NCBI GenBank assembly: GCA_003663025.1
Contig: QMZE01000002.1
Location: 1 to 64,000 of the forward strand
Source: Archaeoglobales archaeon
Lineage (GTDB): Archaea; Halobacteriota; Archaeoglobi; Archaeoglobales; Archaeoglobaceae
Length of the DNA: 64,000 nt
Reading direction: 5' to 3'
Shown here: piece by piece, positions 41,257 to 49,001 of the stretch
Layout: every line of letters begins with the position of its first letter
Position numbering within the stretch: position 1 is the first letter of the stretch
Made by a program: the position numbers and the translations under genes
The notes under the pieces: model-generated
Told to the model about the DNA's origin: nothing
The model's database searches: none
Seen by the model: only the letters and a program-made list of their open reading frames with translations

Positions 41257-41300
41257 CGGACAATGTTTATATTTTTCCGTTCCATAGACAAAATAGAGGG
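41257..41300 (+). promoter_or_regulatory. Shared promoter motif, copy 2
   Basis: GGACAATGTTTATATTTTTC followed by CGTTCCATAG repeats copy 1 at 40943 with few changes. The downstream leader AGAGGGATGGAA matches the leader of copy 3 at 48991 (GAGGGATCGAA), which supports ATG 41307 as the start of the gene. Confidence 0.6.
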
Positions 41301-41306
41301 ATGGAA

Positions 41307-41711
41307 ATGAGTGTAGTTCTAGAAATAACGGTCATCTCTAAATCAAAAAGAAAGACTTACAAGGTAGTTCACGAAGAGGATTTAGGTAGACTTATCGCGT
41401 TCTTTCAGGGCAACATTTTACCCCTTAGTAAGGGTAGACAATGTCTTTATTTCCACGAAAAAAGACATGAAGAAATTCCCCTGCTTACAAAGTCTGGAGA
41501 AATTCCGGACGATCTATATGAGCTTGAAGGTCTAGTTATAGATCTAGATAAAGGCGAGGTCTATGAATTCTTTGATGTATTTAATGAGAACTATAAGGGC
41601 GAGGGATATAAAGTCTATCACAGAAACTTTTCAGCGATAGTATACTATAGCCTCGACTGGAGTATACCACCCATTAAAGCTCTCTTCATAAGGAGACTAC
41701 GGAGAATTTGA
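41307..41711 (+). CDS. Unknown alpha-beta protein
   Basis: 134 residues from ATG 41307, aligned to the leader of the 49.0 kb gene (ATG 41301 is also in frame). 'VVLEITVISKSKRKTYKVVH', 'QCLYFHEKRHEEIPLL', 'LEGLVIDLDKGEVYEF' alternate strands and turns; the C-terminus is basic (IRRLRRI). Probably a small beta-rich domain. It shares regulation with the genes at 41.0 and 49.0 kb by promoter sequence. Function unknown. Confidence 0.5.
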   Translation: MSVVLEITVISKSKRKTYKVVHEEDLGRLIAFFQGNILPLSKGRQCLYFHEKRHEEIPLLTKSGEIPDDLYELEGLVIDLDKGEVYEFFDVFNENYKGEGYKVYHRNFSAIVYYSLDWSIPPIKALFIRRLRRI

Positions 41712-41749
41712 AGGAATGTTAATATAAACCGGAATGAATAATCTATTCG

Positions 41750-42001
41750 ATGAGAAAGGGTAGAGTACTCGATTTCGGCAAAATAGTAGACATCCTCGTG
41801 AGAAGAGGCATGTGGAAAGTTGCGACGGATATAGTCAATGACGTAGTGAGATTAGGCTATCACGAGGCGACTGAATATCTTCTATACCATCAAGATGAAC
41901 TCGATAAGTTTAAGGGATTGAGAGAACTCTATATACTGATTAGAAGATTTCCGGAATTGAAAATATATCTTTCCGATGAAATTGCAGATAGAATCATCTA
42001 A
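41750..42001 (+). CDS. Small helical protein
   Basis: 83 residues, helical: 'VDILVRRGMWKVATDIVNDV', 'HEATEYLLYHQDELDKF' and 'LRELYILIRRFPELKIYL' look like repeated helix pairs. TTAATATAAA lies about 30 bases upstream of the ATG. It converges on the dUTPase-like gene with one base between. No family recognised. Confidence 0.5.
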   Translation: MRKGRVLDFGKIVDILVRRGMWKVATDIVNDVVRLGYHEATEYLLYHQDELDKFKGLRELYILIRRFPELKIYLSDEIADRII

Positions 42002-42002
42002 T

Positions 42003-42398
42003 TTAATAATTACTTCTTATTCTGAACATATTCACTAGATATTTCCTCGCAAATAATTCGAATAATTTCTTCTCGTCAATTCCCAACTTTATGAACAGTT
42101 CTATCATGAACATAAGAGCATCGATTAACTCCTCATAGACGTGCATTTTATCAACCGTGACTTCTGTCCTAGTCCACGGCCTTATCTTCAATAGATTCGC
42201 TCCTTCGATTAATTCTTCTATAATGTAATATACAAATCGCCTGAACTCTTCTTGTCCCTTTCTCGTCTCTAAGACTATACTATCAGTCATTCCAAATCCT
42301 TTCATCAACTCTCTTTGCATCTTGAATAATGCCGATAGTTTATCCGTATTTTTGAATCTCTCGAAGACCTCTCCCGGATCGACGTCTAGTATGTTCAT
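42003..42398 (-). CDS. All-alpha dUTPase/dCTPase-like NTP pyrophosphohydrolase
   Basis: 131 residues from ATG 42398. The metal-binding pattern of the dimeric all-alpha NTP pyrophosphohydrolases is clear: ExxE in 'YIIEELIEGANLL' (E61/E62 and E65) and ExxD in 'MHVYEELIDALMFMIELF' (E90, D93), with a Trp between ('IRPWTRT'). The dUTPase branch of this group includes T4 gp56, which hydrolyses dUTP and dCTP. Here it would remove dUTP, supply dUMP to thymidylate synthase and, if it also takes dCTP, clear unmodified cytosine nucleotides. Substrate is inferred. Confidence 0.75.
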   Translation of the reverse strand: MNILDVDPGEVFERFKNTDKLSALFKMQRELMKGFGMTDSIVLETRKGQEEFRRFVYYIIEELIEGANLLKIRPWTRTEVTVDKMHVYEELIDALMFMIELFIKLGIDEKKLFELFARKYLVNMFRIRSNY

Positions 42399-42430
42399 CA
42401 AAGAAGACTATAAGATCGTGAGATTTAATT

Positions 42431-42691
42431 CTACTTTTTCCTTCGAAGGAACAAGAGTAACTTTCTCCTCGGTCGCTCTCTGTAGATTACTCCCCTATTC
42501 GTCTTAATCACGAAGTCTTTAATTATATCGAATACTTCTCTCGCCTCATTATCCGATATAGTCGTATCGAGAAATCTCTCAGAGATGTACTTAACCCGGC
42601 GAACACTGAGCATATACGTGTCTCCTCTTGACGTCCGAACTATGAATCTGAGTATTCTTTTAGTGACCTCCACAATCTTAGATCTCTTCAT
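42431..42691 (-). CDS. Small basic protein
   Basis: 86 residues from ATG 42691, strongly basic (RRVKYISERFL at the centre, RERPRRKLLLFLRRKK at the end) with strands 'FIVRTSRGDTYMLSV' and helices. It may bind nucleic acid. It follows the radical SAM gene by 26 bases and may be co-transcribed. No family recognised. Confidence 0.5.
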   Translation of the reverse strand: MKRSKIVEVTKRILRFIVRTSRGDTYMLSVRRVKYISERFLDTTISDNEAREVFDIIKDFVIKTNRGVIYRERPRRKLLLFLRRKK

Positions 42692-42716
42692 CAAGACAAT
42701 TATCTACACTTGATAT

Positions 42717-43472
42717 TTATACTTTTGACGTACATAGAAATACATCGACCGGAAGATCTATAAATTTGACATAGAGATCTCCCCTCTCTAGGTCGATTTT
42801 TCCGAGTTTCAGTCTATAAAAGGGACATGCTAAAATATCGAGCGTCGGAGTAACGACAAATAGAGTCCTCCCGGCAGGACATGATTCTTCGCCGATCTGA
42901 ATTTTATCAAGACCGAAAAGTCTCTCTATCTCTTCTTTCAAGCTCTGTGGAATTTCTGTATTCGGAACTGCTCTAGAGATCAAGAAGAAAAGATTATCAT
43001 ACTTATAGTAGTAATCTATAACGTCAATTATATCACGATCGTTATCACCCAAATACGTCATCCTTATAACTGTCGGCCGATTTAGTTTGACAAACTCTTC
43101 AACTTTACTGAAAAGACCCCTAGTTCCCCTATATCTATCATGTCTATCTTTGAAGTAATCTACAGAGACTTCATATAAATCGGCATTACACCTTTTCAGC
43201 ATATCGATAGAAAAAGCGGACGTCGCAAGAGTTACGTGAGACCCCTTACTTCTCAAGAGATCAATTATCTCCGGAAGTTCTCGATGAAGTGTAGGCTCTC
43301 CTCCCGATATTATATAATTTATGTCTCTGAAAGATGATCTCAGAATTCTGTCGACCTTTTCAACTTCCCTATAGCTTAATTCTATCTTCGAGGTCTTACT
43401 TATCAACGATCTGAGAGAACAATGCCGACATTTATGTGGACACTTCCAAGTTATCTCGAGGACTATAATCAC
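42717..43472 (-). CDS. Radical SAM protein with extra C-terminal Cys
   Basis: 251 residues from GTG 43472, which overlaps the stop of a 44-residue ORF. 'WKCPHKCRHCSL' is the CxxxCxxC site for the 4Fe-4S cluster (C11, C15, C18), 'IISGGEP' binds S-adenosylmethionine, and 'EESCPAGRT', 'DILACPFYRL' look like SPASM-type extra ligands. It could activate NrdD, but NrdG proteins are shorter and lack such a tail, so a modifying enzyme for a peptide or nucleotide is as likely. The coupled short basic ORF could be its substrate; this is speculation from position. Confidence 0.75.
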   Translation of the reverse strand: MIIVLEITWKCPHKCRHCSLRSLISKTSKIELSYREVEKVDRILRSSFRDINYIISGGEPTLHRELPEIIDLLRSKGSHVTLATSAFSIDMLKRCNADLYEVSVDYFKDRHDRYRGTRGLFSKVEEFVKLNRPTVIRMTYLGDNDRDIIDVIDYYYKYDNLFFLISRAVPNTEIPQSLKEEIERLFGLDKIQIGEESCPAGRTLFVVTPTLDILACPFYRLKLGKIDLERGDLYVKFIDLPVDVFLCTSKV

Positions 43473-43603
43473 ATAACTACACCCTTCCTCTTCAGGATCT
43501 TCTCTATCTTTCTTTTCGTCTCCTCTCCGAACATTATGTCAATGTCTAAGGAATTCTCTCGTCTTCTCTTCTCCCGTTTTCTTGTCGTATAGAGATTCAT
43601 CAT
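43469..43603 (-). CDS. 44-residue basic peptide coupled to the radical SAM gene
   Basis: Starts MMNLYTTRKREKRRRE and ends GVVM, with its TGA inside the GTGA start of the radical SAM gene. A TATA-like TTTTAAGTC is about 27 bases before the ATG, so it heads the transcript. Very basic N-terminal half, helical C-terminal half, no Cys. It may be a regulator, leader peptide or modification substrate. Short length limits confidence. Confidence 0.45.
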   Translation of the reverse strand: MMNLYTTRKREKRRRENSLDIDIMFGEETKRKIEKILKRKGVVM

Positions 43604-43692
43604 ATAGAGAGGTCTCTCTTAAGACTTAAAAGTATCTAATAGCACGTTCCGTTAATAAAGAATATTTATATTCAAATTGGAAGTCTAATAAA

Positions 43693-43965
43693 ATGATTAA
43701 CATGATAAGATCAGCATTAATAGGTTTCATAACGGGAATAGGAAGCGTCGTCCTCTTTTGGTTATTTGCAATGGTAGAAATGCACGAGATATTTCCATTT
43801 TTGATCGTCTCAGCTGTCTCATTCCTCGGAGGAACTCTATCGGCGAAGTGGTATTTCACAAAACAGATCGAGAAACTTAGAAAGACAATAATTCCGAAGA
43901 CAAGATTCAGATATGTTACTGACGATATAGACGATGCCGCTCTTAGGAGGGTGGGAGTAGAATGA
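43693..43965 (+). CDS. Two-span membrane protein with C-terminal FRYVTDD tag
   Basis: 90 residues. Two hydrophobic helices, 'SALIGFITGIGSVVLFWLFA' and 'FLIVSAVSFLGGTLSA', with a basic cytoplasmic segment after them and then 'TRFRYVTDDIDDA', a weaker form of the YKYV tag. AATATTTATATTC is centred about 25 bases before the ATG. It heads a tightly packed operon: each following gene overlaps or abuts the last. Likely anchors the coiled-coil proteins encoded next. Confidence 0.65.
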   Translation: MINMIRSALIGFITGIGSVVLFWLFAMVEMHEIFPFLIVSAVSFLGGTLSAKWYFTKQIEKLRKTIIPKTRFRYVTDDIDDAALRRVGVE

Positions 43966-44540
43966 GTAGAGTAATCGCTAGGGGTAAGAGAATAGAACTT
44001 CCTCCTGAATTAATAAGAGGTCTTGTAGAAGATATCGGAGCTGAATTGGAAAGATACCTCGATGAAAGACTTAAGCCTATTATTTCAGAGATAGAATATC
44101 TGAAAAAGAGGGTCGATGATCTCTCGAAGTTCTCTATAGATACGATTACGGCAAGTATTACTTCAGTCGTCTCTGCAATGACAATGAAGAGAGAGAGCGA
44201 ATTAAAAGAGACGATAAAAGTCGATGAATTCCTCAAAGCTATAGATAAATTGACAGAGCAGTTCGGAGATCTGATAAGAAGATTCTCTAGAATCGAGGCG
44301 AGTTTGAGTACACTAAAAATAGATACTTCGCCTATCGACACGTCTTTATCAGAAGTGAAGAGTAAATCAGATCGGATCGAGAAAAGTATGGTCGAAATGA
44401 ATGAGAGATTAAAGGGCCTGGATGAAAAGATATCGTCACTAATTGATATACTTACTAAACTGATCTCTACTGTCGAAAGGACTCAATCTAGTGAATCTGC
44501 ACTTAGAGATGCATTGAGAAGCATGTCGAGGGAGTTATAA
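43962..44540 (+). CDS. Coiled-coil protein
   Basis: 192 residues starting in an ATGA overlap with the membrane protein gene. Nearly the whole length after residue 25 is heptad-rich (IISEIEYLKKRVDDLSKF, KSDRIEKSMVEMNERLKGL). No Cys and no enzyme motif. In a virus-like operon with a membrane protein this fits a scaffold, tape-measure-like or fibre role, but it could equally be a cytoplasmic assembly factor. Confidence 0.6.
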   Translation: MSRVIARGKRIELPPELIRGLVEDIGAELERYLDERLKPIISEIEYLKKRVDDLSKFSIDTITASITSVVSAMTMKRESELKETIKVDEFLKAIDKLTEQFGDLIRRFSRIEASLSTLKIDTSPIDTSLSEVKSKSDRIEKSMVEMNERLKGLDEKISSLIDILTKLISTVERTQSSESALRDALRSMSREL

Positions 44541-45385
44541 TGAGTCTCTCTGAGAGATTTACTAGAATTATAGGAGAGAGACTTCCAGAATTGAGGAGAA
44601 TTGAAGAACTTAAGCCACCGTTATTAATAGGAGCATATAAGAATCTCTACGGAGTTCCAATATACGTACCTGAAAGGGGTATAATAGGACAGTATATAGA
44701 TCATACAGTATTTCAGAGAGAAGAGAGATGGTGGAGTATAAGGTACGGTGAAGTCATTATCTACGGTGAGATAGAGAGGAAATTATATCCTATTATCGTC
44801 ATGGGAGTTCCGACATTCTATCTCAAAGAATACAGAGGAGTGATAAAAAGAAGATTTGTTCATGAAAGACCGATCGGACTATTTGAATGTAGAGAGTCCG
44901 ATATTCTGAATCTAGATTCCGTCCTTCAGGCAAAGGATCCAATAATGATTGTAGATAAATTCCATGTCTGGAGGAGTGGAAGAATTCCAGCCGATTTTAG
45001 GAGAATGCTAGCAGAGAGACAGGACATCATAAATAGACTTCTTGAGACTGTCTGGAGACAAGAAGTCCTCAATAGAGATTTGAGAATGAGGAATACGAGT
45101 CTTGAAGCTGAAGTAAGACATTATCGTTCACTACTGGACGAATATGCCTCTAGGATTGAAAGGCTTGAGACTGAGATAACGTCATTACATAGAAGATTAT
45201 CGACATTGACAGAAGAGGCGAGATATCAGGCCACTCGAGCTGAGATATTTGGCGGAACTGTCGATAGATATAGACAGATCACAGATTATACTCTAAGTAT
45301 CGTGGACTCTATTCTCAAGGAATTTGAGAGATTAACGCGAGTTATTGAAGAATTGAGAAAGGTGAGAGAGTATGCTACCGAGTAG
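44540..45385 (+). CDS. Protein with beta-rich head and coiled-coil tail
   Basis: 281 residues; its ATG overlaps the previous stop by one base. The N-terminal 140 residues look beta-rich ('LLIGAYKNLYGVPIYVPE', 'EVIIYGEIERKLYPIIVMG'), and the rest is a long coiled coil (LEAEVRHYRSLLDEYASRIE). It overlaps the next gene by 14 bases. The head-and-stalk plan suits a structural or assembly protein. No family recognised. Confidence 0.6.
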   Translation: MSLSERFTRIIGERLPELRRIEELKPPLLIGAYKNLYGVPIYVPERGIIGQYIDHTVFQREERWWSIRYGEVIIYGEIERKLYPIIVMGVPTFYLKEYRGVIKRRFVHERPIGLFECRESDILNLDSVLQAKDPIMIVDKFHVWRSGRIPADFRRMLAERQDIINRLLETVWRQEVLNRDLRMRNTSLEAEVRHYRSLLDEYASRIERLETEITSLHRRLSTLTEEARYQATRAEIFGGTVDRYRQITDYTLSIVDSILKEFERLTRVIEELRKVREYATE

Positions 45386-45941
45386 ATTTCACGGAGTAGT
45401 GAGGATGTTAAGACTTGCAAAGAGGGGATCTGTCTCTATAGAGGATGTACTGAACCAAATCGAATTATTGAAGGCTGATTTAAATAAGACAATCTCCTCT
45501 ATTACACCGCATACGAAAATATCAGATGCTCGAGTTTTTAGGTTTGAAGACAGACTTAATGAATTTATGTCTATACTCTCAACAGTAGAATCTCTCGTAT
45601 CAGATGGAGCATTTTCTGACGCCGAAAAGGAACTACTCAGGGCCGAGAACTACTGGAATTTTCTAATCATGCCGCTGATTCTGGGAATAGGAAAACTTGG
45701 AAAGGAAGAGGTCCCAAAATACTATCGAGTCGAAGATGTCACACTGTTAGAGTCTACAAATCCTGATGCTGCGAAAGTATATTCTACATTATCAAGATAT
45801 GGATTAGTAGAGAAGGATAGATTATCTAAAATTGTACAATTATCTCCAGATAGATTGTCAAAAGCGCTCGATGATCTTGTCAAGATGGGATACGTGAAAA
45901 TTCTTAGAGTCGGATCTGAGTTGTGGGTGAAAGTAGTATGA
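45372..45941 (+). CDS. Helical protein with C-terminal winged helix
   Basis: 189 residues. The first two thirds are helical; the C-terminus 'YSTLSRYGLVEKDRLSKIVQ', 'SPDRLSKALDDLVKMGYVKI' is a winged helix that ends in a wing strand. Such a domain could bind DNA or a protein partner. It stands between coiled-coil genes with start and stop overlaps on both sides, so it belongs to the same complex or pathway. Confidence 0.6.
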   Translation: MLPSRFHGVVRMLRLAKRGSVSIEDVLNQIELLKADLNKTISSITPHTKISDARVFRFEDRLNEFMSILSTVESLVSDGAFSDAEKELLRAENYWNFLIMPLILGIGKLGKEEVPKYYRVEDVTLLESTNPDAAKVYSTLSRYGLVEKDRLSKIVQLSPDRLSKALDDLVKMGYVKILRVGSELWVKVV

Positions 45942-46288
45942 TGAGTGCCGTCAAAGCAGGAATGGAATTTATAATCAGAACATTCGTAAGATTATTCTAC
46001 TCTATCAAAGAGAGGAGAGCATATACTGAAGAGAGAGAAGAGGAGAAGAGGAGGGCGAGAAGACTACCCGTATCAGAATTGATAACTACGGGAGAGATGA
46101 CTTTCTATAATCTAAGTTCCGGAGTGAGAATTCCATTTCCCGAAGCGGCGAGTGATATAGCTTTGAGGATTGAGAGAGTTCCGAGGAGAATTTATGTGAG
46201 TGCTAGTGAAGTGGCATCTGATAAGTTCTTTGAAGACCTCAAATCACTTCTTGCACTCGCGAGAGAGAGGGGTGCGAAGAGATCGTAG
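45938..46288 (+). CDS. Unknown basic protein
   Basis: 116 residues from ATG 45938, overlapping the previous stop (a GTG at 45923 is in frame but lies deep in the previous gene). 'FIIRTFVRLFYSIKERRAY' is an amphipathic, basic N-terminus that could sit on a membrane; a strongly charged segment and a beta-rich part ('ELITTGEMTFYNL') follow. Its end overlaps the thioredoxin-like frame. Function unknown. Confidence 0.55.
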   Translation: MMSAVKAGMEFIIRTFVRLFYSIKERRAYTEEREEEKRRARRLPVSELITTGEMTFYNLSSGVRIPFPEAASDIALRIERVPRRIYVSASEVASDKFFEDLKSLLALARERGAKRS

Positions 46289-46668
46289 AGATAATATTCG
46301 AATTCTCTCCGACGTGCGAGAGATGTAGACTTATAGAGCCTTTTCTGAGAAGACTCTCAATCCGATATAGAGTTCCGATCATCTATAAACTCGTCAGCTC
46401 GAAGTATATGACTGAAGTAATCGGGACAAGACCGTACTCAAGAGAATGGACCGAGATCTTCGGAACAGAAGAACAAAAGAAACTCGTCGAGGAATTCACT
46501 AAGACTTTTGGATTTCTACCCGAAGAGGCGACACCCAATATAATCGTGAGAGGAGGAAATACAGAGATCGTAATTGCAGGCAGTCCCGAAGATCCAGGCG
46601 AACTTAGGAACTTTCTGAGAAGACTTGAACAGTTGATAGTTCTCTTTAAGAGAGCTGAGAGAAGATAA
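46282..46668 (+). CDS. Thioredoxin/glutaredoxin-like protein without a standard start codon
   Basis: The frame is open from 46234 and codes for a thioredoxin-type start, strand 'VEIIFEFSPTCERC' with a CxxC active site, helix 'RLIEPFLRRL', then 'TPNIIVRGG', 'EIVIAGSPEDPG' and a last helix. The first ATG in frame (46408) lies 84 bases after the CxxC and would delete it. No ATG, GTG or TTG occurs upstream in frame. An ATC at 46282 stands 7 bases after GAGGGGTG, and ATA codons follow at 46291 and 46294. The coordinate given assumes start at ATC; a frameshift from the upstream gene is the alternative. Confidence 0.6.
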   Translation: MVEIIFEFSPTCERCRLIEPFLRRLSIRYRVPIIYKLVSSKYMTEVIGTRPYSREWTEIFGTEEQKKLVEEFTKTFGFLPEEATPNIIVRGGNTEIVIAGSPEDPGELRNFLRRLEQLIVLFKRAERR

Positions 46669-46704
46669 AGTTGATAAATGACGATGAAATAGATTTTATT
46701 GACT

Positions 46705-47292
46705 ATGACGGAATACTATACGGGAAGTAAGAAAAAGATAGAACTCTTGAAGGAACTCGAATATAGATTACAGAGATGTAATTTGTGCTTCACTAGAGAA
46801 GAGAGGATGTTAAAACTGACGTTTCCCGGAGTCGGTAATGTAGACTGTACTCACATGTTTATAGGAGAGGCTCCGTCTATATATAGGACGTGGAGAGAAC
46901 ATTTCACGATGAAATCGAAACCTATATTCGACGAGATCTTGAGGATAATAGGAGTTGACAGAAGTGATGTATATATTACAAATGTCATAAAGTGTATAAT
47001 CTACTCTTCGAGGACTGGAGAAAGTGAGAAGTGCCGACGATATCTTCCACTCGAGATAGAGATAATAGACCCTCCGGTCGTCTGGTTATTAGGATCGACC
47101 GCAATAAGAAGTGTACTCAACCTAGATAGGTCTGAGATAAGACACAGAATCGGAAGACCTCTAATAATGTCAAGGCGAATCTTTGTCCCGTTATATCATC
47201 CGATGGTCTGCATATATAATCCCGAGAAAAAAGATTGGTATTTCAGTAAAGTCAGACAGGCAGTCAACTTAGTCAATTCGTATCTCTCTTAA
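46705..47292 (+). CDS. Family 4-like uracil-DNA glycosylase with 4Fe-4S cluster
   Basis: 195 residues from ATG 46705. 'RCNLCFTREE' (C25, C28), 'NVIKCI' (C97) and 'SEKCRRY' (C110) are the four cluster ligands; 'MFIGEAPS' is motif A and 'PLYHPMVCIYNP' the His-containing final motif. The stretch after GEAP is not the standard G..ED.xGxPF, so it is a divergent member and substrate range may differ. It would remove uracil (or a related base) from DNA, in keeping with dUTPase and thymidylate synthase in the same element. Confidence 0.82.
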   Translation: MTEYYTGSKKKIELLKELEYRLQRCNLCFTREERMLKLTFPGVGNVDCTHMFIGEAPSIYRTWREHFTMKSKPIFDEILRIIGVDRSDVYITNVIKCIIYSSRTGESEKCRRYLPLEIEIIDPPVVWLLGSTAIRSVLNLDRSEIRHRIGRPLIMSRRIFVPLYHPMVCIYNPEKKDWYFSKVRQAVNLVNSYLS

Positions 47293-47350
47293 TCTCTCAA
47301 TCCTTTTTAATGGAGATTTAATTTATAGACGTTCTGGCATAGTATAAAAG

Positions 47351-47980
47351 ATGTTACTCTTAAAGTGTTCAGATCTAACAGACGCGTATTTCAAGATCTA
47401 CAGTCAACTCTATAGGGGAAGATCTACAGTAAGGGAGAGGGGGCTTAGATATTTAATGAATGTAGTTCTGAGTGTCGATAAGCTTGAATTGTCTAGAGAT
47501 CTCATCGAGATCTATGACAAGAAGATACTCTCATTAGAGAGAGCATACGAACGAATAAGAAAGCTCTATATGTCGAGGTTGTTCATGTATAATCGCACTG
47601 AATATCTATTCGAACGACTTAAATCGAAGATAGATAGGACAAAGAACATTTTTTACTTTATAGATCCAGAGAAAGACTATAATATTCTATCGTTCTCTCT
47701 ATTCTCTCCTAAAGACCAGGAGCATAAGCCTTGTATTCTCGCCGTCAACTTTATGTGGACTGATAAGAGTCTCTCAATGCTCTCTATTCACAGAATTGCA
47801 AATTTCTATAAGAGATTGATTCCTGACTTTCTCTTCTTGATTGATCTCACCGATATGATTGGGATAAGGGAGAAATTGAGTAGAAACTTGCTCGTATTCC
47901 AGACTATATATCAAAAATCAAGATTTCAAGAGATTGAAGAAAATCTTAGCAAGAGAATAAATATCACAGTTTATACTTAA
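47351..47980 (+). CDS. Divergent thymidylate-synthase-fold protein
   Basis: 209 residues. Aligned by eye with archaeal ThyA: 'LTDAYFKIYSQLYRGRS' and 'VRERGLRYLMNVVL' at the N-terminus, then 'HKPCILAVNF' (Cys128) and, exactly 20 residues later, 'IHRIANFYKRLIPDF' with Arg148 and Asp159. Asp159 takes the place of the uracil-selecting Asn, as in dCMP hydroxymethylases. The Asp of RSxD is Asn and the His/Tyr pair is unclear, so the enzyme may be altered or inactive. TTTATAGACGTTCTGGCATA upstream is a loose relative of the shared promoter motif. Confidence 0.55.
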   Translation: MLLLKCSDLTDAYFKIYSQLYRGRSTVRERGLRYLMNVVLSVDKLELSRDLIEIYDKKILSLERAYERIRKLYMSRLFMYNRTEYLFERLKSKIDRTKNIFYFIDPEKDYNILSFSLFSPKDQEHKPCILAVNFMWTDKSLSMLSIHRIANFYKRLIPDFLFLIDLTDMIGIREKLSRNLLVFQTIYQKSRFQEIEENLSKRINITVYT

Positions 47981-47986
47981 AGAGTG

Positions 47987-48958
47987 ATGAGAATAGTAGC
48001 TCACGACGATGCAGACGGTCAATGTGCTCTAGCGATATACATATTCTCACTCGGAACATTCAAGTCATCCGAGATCTCATTTCCGACATCAATCTTTAAG
48101 CCGTTTGGATACTTTGAAGAGAAGACAGAAGTCATGATAGATATGCATCCTTTCAAGTACCCCTATGAAAATACTCTCATAGATCATCATGGAGATCCGA
48201 TCACGATAAGAGAACTCACATCAAAAGGATATCTAAATAAAGACAGACTATATTACTCTTCCGGATGTAGTACTCTTGCACTATATCATTCGGATATAAA
48301 GATCCCCGACGAAGTTCTCTGGCTAGTAGCAATCGGATGTAGTGGAGATAGAGTAGAGCACTTAATTCCGAAGTATATAAAGAAGAGATTTCCATTTCTA
48401 TTTACGAGGATGTCTCTATTGAAGTCAGAGGAATTTGTTCCGATGATGCCTCTATCGTGGATAAGATCTCTAGTAAATACTGGAAGATATATAAGGGATC
48501 CGATGAAGACATTCAAAATACTACTTTCTCACGATATTGAAGATATAGTATTCGTCAGATCTGATGATGTACTCAAAATCGTAGAAGAGAAGTTCAAACT
48601 CGAAAGAGAGTACAGGAAATTGATGAGGAAAGGTCTTATCAAGTTCATTGAAATCGGCAGTCATATAATCTATGGAGAGATGGTCAGTAAGTATAAACTA
48701 CAATCGAGGATTGCATCAATGGTCTGGAGTAAGAATAGAAAGAAGACGGTAATACTCTGTAATCGAGTAAATGATGATCTATACGAGATATCTATTCGAG
48801 GTCCGTTGACAAGACAAATCGTGACATTGATAAATCAGATTCATGGAGTTGATAGAGATGTCTCTATTGCAACGCATAGAATTGCTGGAGGAGGATACTT
48901 GAAGAAAAAAGATCTGAGGAGATTCTTCACTATTCTAAATGTCAAGTACGCGCAATAA
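47987..48958 (+). CDS. DHH-family phosphoesterase (RecJ/GAN-like)
   Basis: 323 residues from ATG 47987. 'IVAHDDADGQCA' is motif I, 'MIDMHPF' motif II and 'NTLIDHHGD' the DHH motif; 'GGGYLKKKDLRRFF' is the DHHA1 substrate-binding end. The first motif has HDDADG. The family includes the RecJ-like GAN nuclease of the archaeal replisome, nanoRNases and cyclic-nucleotide phosphodiesterases. With replication genes near, a nuclease is most likely, but degradation of a host signalling nucleotide is also possible. Confidence 0.82.
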   Translation: MRIVAHDDADGQCALAIYIFSLGTFKSSEISFPTSIFKPFGYFEEKTEVMIDMHPFKYPYENTLIDHHGDPITIRELTSKGYLNKDRLYYSSGCSTLALYHSDIKIPDEVLWLVAIGCSGDRVEHLIPKYIKKRFPFLFTRMSLLKSEEFVPMMPLSWIRSLVNTGRYIRDPMKTFKILLSHDIEDIVFVRSDDVLKIVEEKFKLEREYRKLMRKGLIKFIEIGSHIIYGEMVSKYKLQSRIASMVWSKNRKKTVILCNRVNDDLYEISIRGPLTRQIVTLINQIHGVDRDVSIATHRIAGGGYLKKKDLRRFFTILNVKYAQ

Positions 48959-48999
48959 CGTTTATATAGTTCCGTTGCATTTCTAATAATGAGGGATCG
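48953..48999 (+). promoter_or_regulatory. Shared promoter motif, copy 3
   Basis: CAATAACGTTTATATAGTTC followed by CGTTGCAT repeats copies 1 and 2 (40.9 and 41.3 kb), overlapping the end of the DHH gene. A GAGGGATCGAA leader precedes ATG 49002. This ties the MoxR-like ATPase to the same regulation as the two small genes 8 kb away. Confidence 0.6.
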
Positions 49000-49001
49000 A
49001 A

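Noticed and set aside
42717-43472. Firm assignment of the radical SAM gene as nrdG
   Set aside because: Length and the extra C-terminal Cys do not fit NrdG well, and the gene is 22 kb from nrdD. Kept only as an alternative.
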